Source: Dehalococcoidales bacterium (GTDB taxonomy: Bacteria > Chloroflexota > Dehalococcoidia > Dehalococcoidales > RBG-16-60-22). Taken from it: DNA of 11,931 nt. The stretch spans positions 1-11,931 of the forward strand of contig JAUVXN010000037.1 in the NCBI GenBank assembly GCA_030603605.1, written 5' to 3'. A program made the translations under genes and the position numbers. The stretch's first letter is position 1, and each line of letters begins with the position of its first letter. The notes under the pieces were generated by a model that worked only from the letters and a program-made list of their open reading frames with translations, made no database searches and was not told the DNA's origin. Shown piece after piece: positions 6,823-11,931 of this stretch.

Positions 6823-8190
6823 TTATTTCTTTAGCCTGTTGTCAACGAAGCTAACTATGAAGAGAAGCAGGCCACTGAGCAGTAATGCTCCCAAATCAAG
6901 GTATTGTATCCCCAGCAATTTGCTGATAAGACCTGCCGAACCACCACCGATGAGTGCTGCCAGCGCTCCTGAGGGGGTAACTTTTAATTTATCCTTAAAG
7001 AATCCGGCAATTACCGGTAGAATCACCCCGCAGGTATATATAGTATAGGCAAAAAGGAGGGCGCTTATTACCCCTTTGAGGGCTAATGCCACGATTAGAG
7101 AGCATATACCCAAAAGCACTATCACCCAGCGGGAGCGAGGTATGACTTTGCTCTGGTTAACTGAGGGTCTAAACCATCCAACTATGTCTACCATTAATAT
7201 TGTGCTGGCACTTAATAAAGTGGTATCCGCCGAGGACATAACCGCACAGAGTAAGGCAGCCAGGACTATTCCGCCAAGAAGCGGTGAGAAAACCTCTTTT
7301 ATTACCATGGGTAGAGCTTGCTCTGGCGCAATCTCGGGAAATAAGGCGGCTGCCCCCATGCCGATTAAGGTAATGGCAAAGGCAACGGGTATAATAAACA
7401 GTGCTGTCCAGAATGTAGATGCCCTGGCTGTCCTGTCATCCCTGGCGCAAAATAGGCGGGAATACATGTCTGGCCCAACCACGTAGGTTAAGCCGACAAG
7501 CAGGAGAAGCGTGACTAGCTCGGTACCGCCAAACTGGGAGCTGAGTGGAAAAGCAAACTGCTCTGGTGGAAGGGAACTCTGTAGTCCTCCCAATCCCCCC
7601 AGGCGCGACAGGAGCAGTGCCAGCCCGCCAAAGATACCGGCAAAAATTATCACCGCCTGGATAGTATCGGTGCGGATGATGGCGTACTGACCGCCCAACA
7701 CGGTGTAAGCGACAAAGATAACGGTGAAAATCACCATCCACAGAGCTGGACTGCCTATTCCTATGATGCTCAATATTTTTCCGGCAGCTATGATTTGGGC
7801 GGCTATAATTCCTACCCAGGCAACGACAATAAGGACTGATGAGGCCAGAGCCATCCGCCGGTCATATTGTTTTTCTACCAGTTCAGGGAGGGTATAAAGT
7901 GCCAGCCTTCTTACCTTTTTGGCAAAAAATAGCCCCAGAAACACCAGACCAATGCTGCCTACCAGCAACCACCATGCCCCGGTTAGACCCTGTTTAAAAC
8001 CCAACCCGGCCATACCCACCGTGGCTGAACCACCAATGATGGTGGCTAATAATGAACCGGTAATGAATAAAGAAGAGCTCTTCCTGCCAGCGACAAAAAA
8101 ATCATCAGCCTCTCTCGACTTCCTTCTGCTCACCACTCCTATGGCAAGCATGCCTGCAAAATAGAGGATAATAATTATCAGCTCGGTCAT
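6823..8190 (-). CDS. Sodium:solute symporter family (SSS) permease
   Basis: This integral membrane transporter should couple uptake of an organic solute to sodium entry. The 455-residue product starts in a membrane segment (MTELIIIILYFAGMLAIG) and is hydrophobic throughout, with about 12-13 predicted helices. Family marks are DDFFVAGRKSS (29-39), the GGQYAIIRTDTIQ signature (166-178) and AVMSSADTTLLSAST (316-330), where the serines correspond to the sodium-binding region of helix 8 in LeuT-fold SSS proteins. The family includes carriers for proline, pantothenate, sugars and acetate; the substrate cannot be told here. The ATG at 8190 has only a weak AAGAAG upstream. The next gene, thrS, has its own promoter after a 26-base interval. 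No convincing promoter was found in the 124 bases before the symporter, so it may be co-transcribed with the small CxxC gene. Confidence 0.93.
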   Translation of the reverse strand: MTELIIIILYFAGMLAIGVVSRRKSREADDFFVAGRKSSSLFITGSLLATIIGGSATVGMAGLGFKQGLTGAWWLLVGSIGLVFLGLFFAKKVRRLALYTLPELVEKQYDRRMALASSVLIVVAWVGIIAAQIIAAGKILSIIGIGSPALWMVIFTVIFVAYTVLGGQYAIIRTDTIQAVIIFAGIFGGLALLLSRLGGLGGLQSSLPPEQFAFPLSSQFGGTELVTLLLLVGLTYVVGPDMYSRLFCARDDRTARASTFWTALFIIPVAFAITLIGMGAAALFPEIAPEQALPMVIKEVFSPLLGGIVLAALLCAVMSSADTTLLSASTILMVDIVGWFRPSVNQSKVIPRSRWVIVLLGICSLIVALALKGVISALLFAYTIYTCGVILPVIAGFFKDKLKVTPSGALAALIGGGSAGLISKLLGIQYLDLGALLLSGLLLFIVSFVDNRLKK

Positions 8191-8314
8191 TTTAACTTCT
8201 TCTTATTTTACGCTAGCCGTCAAGCCACTAATCAGAGTTTGATACTATTAGGTGGATGGTCTGGAGAGATTTAATATAAAGAGGGGCTTTGCCTGATAAA
8301 GTGTGAAATCAACT

Positions 8315-8545
8315 TTATTTGCTCGGCTTCTCGGTACCGATGAGGGCAATTTCTATTTTCTGGCCGCACTTTGAGCAGGTCACATTAAAAGTAATCGGCT
8401 GCCTCATTACCCGTTCCACAACTGCGGTAACCACCGAGTCGATATTGTCTAAGCGCTGGTCTAGCATACCCAGGCGCTGTTTGAGGCGTTCAATATCTAC
8501 TTCTAGCTCTTCGTTTACCAGGCTGGGTTCATCCTTCTTCGCCAA
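8315..8545 (-). CDS. Small conserved-looking protein with coiled coil and a CxxC motif; function unknown
   Basis: I do not recognise a named family. The 76-residue product has a charged start (MAKKDEPSLVNEE), a heptad-like helical stretch at about 11-47 (EVDIERLKQRLGMLDQRLDN) likely to form a coiled coil, and a C-terminal beta-like segment with C57-S-K-C60-G, a single zinc-knuckle half. Two cysteines alone cannot fill a four-ligand zinc site, so a dimer held by the coiled coil would be a natural way to complete it; that is inference. The start codon is TTG, with a strong GGGGAGGGG five bases upstream. A perfect consensus promoter lies about 30 bases further up, which supports a real and well-expressed gene. 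There is no signal peptide or membrane segment. The symporter gene follows after 124 bases. Confidence 0.8.
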   Translation of the reverse strand: MAKKDEPSLVNEELEVDIERLKQRLGMLDQRLDNIDSVVTAVVERVMRQPITFNVTCSKCGQKIEIALIGTEKPSK

Positions 8546-8577
8546 GACTGCCCCTCCCCAAGATTATAATTAGCCTA

Positions 8578-8606
8578 ATTATACGTATCAGCTGACAGTA
8601 TGTCAA
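8578..8606 (-). promoter_or_regulatory. Perfect consensus promoter of the small CxxC protein gene
   Basis: TTGACA (8606-8601), 17 bases and TATAAT (8583-8578) lie on the minus strand and match the sigma-70 consensus at all 12 positions. The transcript would start near 8571, with the ribosome site at about 8559-8551 and the TTG at 8545, so the leader is only about 25 bases. A TGACA-TAC-TGTCA inverted repeat (8605-8593) overlaps the -35 box. Confidence 0.85.
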
Positions 8607-8734
8607 AAGTTAAGTAGGGAAAAATCAGCGGGGTTACTTGCCTGTTCAAATGAAATCCGCTCCATAACTGAGGTGCGCCGCGACAGATTTGGTCTTGGCA
8701 GTGCTAACCCCCGATGCAGTGCGCTAAATTGGAC
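8607..8734. repeat. Non-coding, repeat-containing interval after glnA
   Basis: No supported gene lies here. Read on the minus strand, GGGGTTA (8711-8705) and TAACCCC (8636-8630) form an inverted repeat enclosing 68 bases. TGATTTTT follows the second arm, so the element could end the glnA transcript or be a small structured RNA. GCACTGC occurs twice, at 8722-8716 and 8704-8698, flanking the first arm. The function is unknown. Confidence 0.4.
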
Positions 8735-10078
8735 TTACAAGATTGGTAAGTATCTGTTAAGCTCATAGTCGGTAACTTGGGTTCGGTACTGGTCCCACTC
8801 TATTTTCTTGTTCCGAATAAAAGCGTCAAAAACGTGGTTGCCAAGTGCCCTTCGCACTACCTCGCTTTTTTCAGTGAGCAGGGTAGCCTCAAAAAGGCTG
8901 CCAGGCAGGGTTTCTATCCCCCTCCTTTGCCTTCCTTCATCGCTCATCTCGTAAACATTTTCTTCTATAGGGTCAGGAACTTCGTATCCCTTCTCAATCC
9001 CTTCCAGCCCGGCCGCCAGCATCACGCTGAAGGTGAGGTAGGGATTGCAGGCAGGGTCGGGAGACCTGAATTCAAGCCTGGTCGACTTTTCTCTGCCCGG
9101 TCTGTACTCTGGGACTCGGATCAGGTCGGACCGGTTGCGCCGTGCCCAGGAAAGATATACCGGCGCCTCATAGCCAGGAACCAGCCGCTTATAAGAATTG
9201 ACCCACTGGTTGGTAACTGCTGTAATTTCAGGAGCATGCTTGAGTAGTCCGGCTATATAGCTCTTGCCCATCTTGGATAGATGATACTCATCATTCTTGT
9301 CGAAGAAGGCATTCCGGTCGCCCTTGAACAGTGACTGGTGAACATGCATACCACTGCCGTTAATGCCGAAAACTGGCTTGGGCATAAAGGTGGCATAAAC
9401 CCCGTACTTCAGGGCTACTTCCTTGACCACTAAGCGGTAGGTCATCACATTATCAGCCATGGCCAGGGCATCAGTGTACCTCATATCTATCTCGTGCTGG
9501 CTGCTAGCCACCTCGTGGTGGGAATATTCAATGCCGATGCCCATCTCCTCCAGAGTGAGAACTGTTTCTCTCCTCATGTCAGTGGCTGCATCCCGGGGGG
9601 TCAGGTCGAAGTAGCCCCCCTGGTCCAGGGGCTCGGTTCCCTGGGAATCTCGAAAGTAGAAGTATTCCAGCTCCGGCCCAACGTAAAAGATATAGCCCAT
9701 ATCCGCTGCCCGCTTCAGGTTTCTCTTCAGGACATATCTGGGGTCGCCTTCAAAAGGCTCACCGCCGGGCTTCAAAATGTCACAGAACACTCTGGCTACA
9801 GCATGGTGCTCCTGGGGATGCCAGGGAATCAACCGGAAGGTATCAGGGTCGGGCAGAGCCACCATATCACTTTCATCAATACGGGCAAACCCTTCGATTG
9901 AAGAGCCATCAAAGCCCATCCCATCCTCTAGAGCCCTTTCCAGTTCCTCTACGGTGATAGCAAAACTTTTCAAAAAACCAAGGATGTCAGTAAACCACAG
10001 CCTGATAAATTTTACATCATGCTCCTTAGCCATCTTCAGAACGTATTCTTTGCCTTCTTCCCCGCTTCTTTTTACCAA
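8735..10078 (-). CDS. glnA: Glutamine synthetase type I-alpha
   Basis: This enzyme makes glutamine from glutamate, ammonia and ATP as a dodecamer in the cytoplasm. The 447-residue length is that of the GSI-alpha form. Visible motifs are GFDGSSIEGF (55-64) with the latch aspartate, GPELEYF (134-140) with metal-binding glutamates, SHHEVASSQHEIDMRY (186-201), KPVFGINGSGMHVHQS (234-249), the flap in LVPGYEAPVYLSW and NPYLTFSVMLAAG. The C-terminal region reads VEE-like then SDEGRQRRGIETLPGSLFEA and lacks the NLYDLP adenylylation motif of GSI-beta. Control is therefore expected by feedback inhibition or a regulator rather than GlnE. The start is TTG at 10078 with AGGGGG six bases upstream; the next in-frame ATG is codon 16 and would trim the N-terminal helix. 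The gene diverges from hisF. Confidence 0.97.
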   Translation of the reverse strand: MVKRSGEEGKEYVLKMAKEHDVKFIRLWFTDILGFLKSFAITVEELERALEDGMGFDGSSIEGFARIDESDMVALPDPDTFRLIPWHPQEHHAVARVFCDILKPGGEPFEGDPRYVLKRNLKRAADMGYIFYVGPELEYFYFRDSQGTEPLDQGGYFDLTPRDAATDMRRETVLTLEEMGIGIEYSHHEVASSQHEIDMRYTDALAMADNVMTYRLVVKEVALKYGVYATFMPKPVFGINGSGMHVHQSLFKGDRNAFFDKNDEYHLSKMGKSYIAGLLKHAPEITAVTNQWVNSYKRLVPGYEAPVYLSWARRNRSDLIRVPEYRPGREKSTRLEFRSPDPACNPYLTFSVMLAAGLEGIEKGYEVPDPIEENVYEMSDEGRQRRGIETLPGSLFEATLLTEKSEVVRRALGNHVFDAFIRNKKIEWDQYRTQVTDYELNRYLPIL

Positions 10079-10098
10079 TTTTTGCCCCCTTTATTGTT

Positions 10099-10148
10099 TT
10101 ACCATAACCTTTGGGCAATATCTTACCATATCTAAACCCCATTTGCAC
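10099..10148 (-). promoter_or_regulatory. Possible glnA promoter with two TATGGTAA direct repeats
   Basis: On the minus strand a weak GTGCAA (10148-10143), 17 bases and TAAGAT (10125-10120) could serve glnA. TATGGTAA occurs twice, at 10130-10123 (overlapping the -10 box) and at 10106-10099 (24 bases downstream, in the leader). The repeats are exact; their use as operator sites, and this choice of promoter, are guesses. Confidence 0.3.
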
Positions 10149-10170
10149 TACCCCAAATCCACCATTGAGG

Positions 10171-10211
10171 ACACCTGTCGGTGTTGACGAGCCGATTTGT
10201 TTGATTATAGA
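10171..10211 (+). promoter_or_regulatory. Promoter of hisF with operator-like inverted repeat
   Basis: TTGACG (10184-10189), 16 bases and TATAGA (10206-10211) lie on the plus strand; TAGAAT at 10208-10213 would give an 18-base spacer. A perfect inverted repeat ACACC-TGTC-GGTGT (10171-10184) ends on the first base of the -35 box, a good position for a regulator. The leader to the hisF ATG is about 55-60 bases. Confidence 0.6.
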
Positions 10212-10275
10212 ATACGATGGTACGTGGGCACCGTCATTGAATATCAAAACCTTCCCCCATTTTAGGAGGTGTAGG

Positions 10276-11049
10276 ATGAAAGAGGTAAGGATTATACCCT
10301 GCCTGGACGTTAAGGATGGGCGGGTGGTCAAAGGGATAAACTTTGTCAACCTGAAGGATGCCCGCGACCCGGTGGAGGCAGCCGAAGCTTACTGCCGGGA
10401 GGGGGCTGATGAGCTCGTCTTTCTTGATATTTTCGCTACCGTAGAGAACCGAAAGACAAGACTGGAATGGGTCAAAAAAGTCTGCGATGTGGTTACTGTC
10501 CCCTTCGCCGTCGGTGGTGGCATTGGAAGTATTGAGGATATGGCGGCGCTAATTGACCTTGGCGTGGACAAAGTCTCAATAAATACGGCAGCGGTCAGGA
10601 ATCCCCAATTTATAAAGGAAGCCTCCCAGAAGTTTGATAAGGAAAGGCTGGTTGTTGCCATTGATGGCCGTAAGAATCCTCCGGGCAGTGAACTCCCCCG
10701 ACTCGAGGTAGTCGTAAAAAGCGGCACTGAGTCCACCGGACTGGAGATTATTGATTGGGCAAAGCAGGTGGAGGACCTGGGAGCCGGAGAAATATTGCTC
10801 ACCAGCAAAGATGCTGATGGCACCAGAGAGGGCTACGACTTGGAGATGACAAGAGCCGTTGCCGAAGCGGTAACCATACCGGTTATCGCTTCCGGTGGCG
10901 CTGGCAAACTGGAACATCTTTATCAGGCGGTAACAACTGGCAGGGCAGCTGCAGTTTTAGCTGCTTCCATCTTCCATTTCGGGGAAATATCCATACCTGA
11001 AGTCAAAAGATACCTCAAAGAAAGGGGGATATCGGTCAAGACTGGCTGA
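10276..11049 (+). CDS. hisF: Imidazole glycerol phosphate synthase, cyclase subunit HisF
   Basis: HisF is the cyclase half of the HisF-HisH complex. It uses ammonia released from glutamine by HisH to turn PRFAR into imidazole glycerol phosphate (histidine pathway) and AICAR (returned to purines). The 257-residue product is a normal-length TIM barrel. The general acid/base pair is present as D11 (IIPCLDVKDG) and D130 (VVAIDGRK), at the same numbers as in the Thermotoga enzyme. The phosphate-binding loops VGGGIGS, SINTAAV and IASGGAGK are intact, as are LLTSKDADGT and AASIFHFGE. The start is set by AGGAGGT (10264-10270), five bases before the ATG. No hisH or other his gene is in the window. It diverges from glnA, which supplies the glutamine consumed by the complex, and is followed without a gap by a methyltransferase. 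Confidence 0.97.
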   Translation: MKEVRIIPCLDVKDGRVVKGINFVNLKDARDPVEAAEAYCREGADELVFLDIFATVENRKTRLEWVKKVCDVVTVPFAVGGGIGSIEDMAALIDLGVDKVSINTAAVRNPQFIKEASQKFDKERLVVAIDGRKNPPGSELPRLEVVVKSGTESTGLEIIDWAKQVEDLGAGEILLTSKDADGTREGYDLEMTRAVAEAVTIPVIASGGAGKLEHLYQAVTTGRAAAVLAASIFHFGEISIPEVKRYLKERGISVKTG

Positions 11050-11922
11050 ATGCCAGCGGTTGAAGTTATGATTACTACACTCTGGGGAACAAAAGAAAAG
11101 GTGGAGATCTCACCTGAGGGACCTACGGTCATCATTGGGGAACGAATTAATCCTACAGGCAAACCCAGGATTGTCGCTGCCCTGGAGAAAAGGGACTGGG
11201 ATATCCTGAGACAAGAAGCCATTACTCAGATAGCACAGGGGGCAAGAGTCATTGATGTTAATGTTGGGACTATGGGCATCGATGAGGTGGCAGTCCTTCC
11301 CGAAGCAGTAAAAGCGGTATCTGAGGCGACAGGAGCCCCACTATGCATCGATTCATCGAACCCTCAGGCATTGGAGGCTGCACTTCGGGTGTGCGAAGGG
11401 AAACCTATCATAAACAGTACCACCGGCGAGGAAGCATCACTATCAGTTATCCTGCCCTTGGCTAAAGAATACGGGGCAGCAGTGATTGGCCTTTGTCAAA
11501 GTGAAAGTGGAATTGCCCAGGACCCCGAGCAACGTCTTGAGGTGGTTCAAAAGATACTGGACAGGGCAAAAAGTTACGGTATTGAAGAGAACGACATCAT
11601 CATTGACCCTCTAGTCCTTGCGGTCGCTGCTGAAGCCAGAGCCGGGCTTGTATGCTTGATAACTGCCCAACTAATCTGCGAAAGGCTGGGACTGAACATG
11701 ACTACGGGAACCAGCAATTTGTCTTTCGGTCTTCCCAACCGATACCTTATCAATAATAGCTTCTTAGCTATGGCAATCTGGTGTGGAGTGAATGCCCCCA
11801 TCGTCAACCCGGGCAGTAAGGGACTGATTGAGACGGTTCTGGCTGCCGACTTGATTAAAGGTAGGGATGAATATGCGGTGAGGTATTTAAAACAGTACAG
11901 GAAAAGCCTGCAACAATCGTGA
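11050..11922 (+). CDS. Methyltetrahydrofolate:corrinoid methyltransferase-like protein (pterin-binding, AcsE-like)
   Basis: This is a TIM-barrel protein of the pterin-binding family that includes AcsE, which moves the methyl group of methyl-THF to the corrinoid iron-sulfur protein in the Wood-Ljungdahl pathway, and the pterin domain of MetH. Of 290 residues, the family marks are IIGERINPTGK (28-38), VIDVNVGT (67-74), CIDSSN (99-104), INSTTGE (121-127), IIDP (184-187) and TSNLSFGLPNR (221-231), whose Asn corresponds to the pterin-side Asn of MeTr. AcsE proteins are nearer 262 residues; this one carries about 27 extra N-terminal residues. The ATG directly follows the hisF TGA and lacks a clear ribosome site, so translational coupling is likely; an ATG at codon 7 is an alternative. 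It could serve acetyl-CoA synthesis, demethylation or methionine synthesis; no corrinoid protein gene is in view. Dihydropteroate synthase is less likely given GERIN and SNLSFG. Confidence 0.88.
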   Translation: MPAVEVMITTLWGTKEKVEISPEGPTVIIGERINPTGKPRIVAALEKRDWDILRQEAITQIAQGARVIDVNVGTMGIDEVAVLPEAVKAVSEATGAPLCIDSSNPQALEAALRVCEGKPIINSTTGEEASLSVILPLAKEYGAAVIGLCQSESGIAQDPEQRLEVVQKILDRAKSYGIEENDIIIDPLVLAVAAEARAGLVCLITAQLICERLGLNMTTGTSNLSFGLPNRYLINNSFLAMAIWCGVNAPIVNPGSKGLIETVLAADLIKGRDEYAVRYLKQYRKSLQQS

Positions 11923-11931
11923 GCCCGACGG

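Noticed and set aside
8191..8314. Terminator or promoter between the small CxxC gene and the symporter
   Set aside because: Only a three-base stem (GGC-AAA-GCC) and poorly spaced TTGACG/TAAAAT-like words were seen, too weak to report.
8777..9247. 156-codon plus-strand open frame
   Set aside because: It is a shadow of glnA on the opposite strand, with no ribosome site and no recognisable domain.
10026..10349. 107-codon minus-strand frame across the glnA-hisF gap
   Set aside because: It overlaps both well-supported genes and the promoter region, and its composition is low-complexity and unlike a family.
10389..10823. 144-codon minus-strand frame inside hisF
   Set aside because: It is antisense to hisF, and the serine-rich translation is typical of a shadow frame.
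11050..11922. Dihydropteroate synthase (folP) as the identity of the last gene
   Set aside because: GERINPTGK and SNLSFGLPNR are marks of the methyl-THF:corrinoid methyltransferase branch, not of folate synthesis enzymes.

Overview
The window is a stretch of ordinary bacterial chromosome. Everything from position 1 to about 10078 is read on the minus strand, and a short plus-strand pair (10276-11922) diverges from it. The gene set suggests an anaerobic bacterium: a corrinoid/folate methyltransferase of the AcsE type, a glutamine synthetase I-alpha without the adenylylation motif, a ThrRS without a TGS domain, and frequent TTG starts. Moderate GC and the overall look of the proteins suggest a Dehalococcoidia-like Chloroflexota. 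That placement is an inference and was not tested by any search. No stretch over 300 bases lacks a gene, and no tRNA, rRNA, CRISPR array, insertion sequence or phage gene was recognised.

In transcription order on the minus strand: glnA (10078-8735); a 189-base gap with structured sequence and a textbook promoter; a 76-residue coiled-coil/CxxC protein (8545-8315); a sodium:solute symporter (8190-6823); a promoter and structured leader; thrS (6633-4882); an internal promoter; infC-rpmI-rplT (4775-3624); a strong intrinsic terminator; an MFS transporter (3512-2250); a promoter; and pheS-pheT (2151 to the left edge, pheT cut). The order thrS-infC-rpmI-rplT-pheS-pheT matches the translation cluster of E. 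coli. Here an MFS gene sits where E. coli has the pheM leader peptide.

On the plus strand, hisF and a pterin-binding methyltransferase abut (TGA directly followed by ATG) behind one promoter. They diverge from glnA, so glutamine synthesis and a glutamine-linked step of histidine/purine-intermediate metabolism share an intergenic region.

This is mainly a housekeeping region, and I did not find a new multi-gene system. The observations most worth a second look are at the regulatory level. infC appears to start at a non-AUG Ile codon (AUA or AUC) rather than at the upstream TTG. The thrS leader has one arm that can pair either with a hairpin partner or with the Shine-Dalgarno sequence. The small CxxC protein sits behind a perfect TTGACA-N17-TATAAT promoter overlapped by an inverted repeat.
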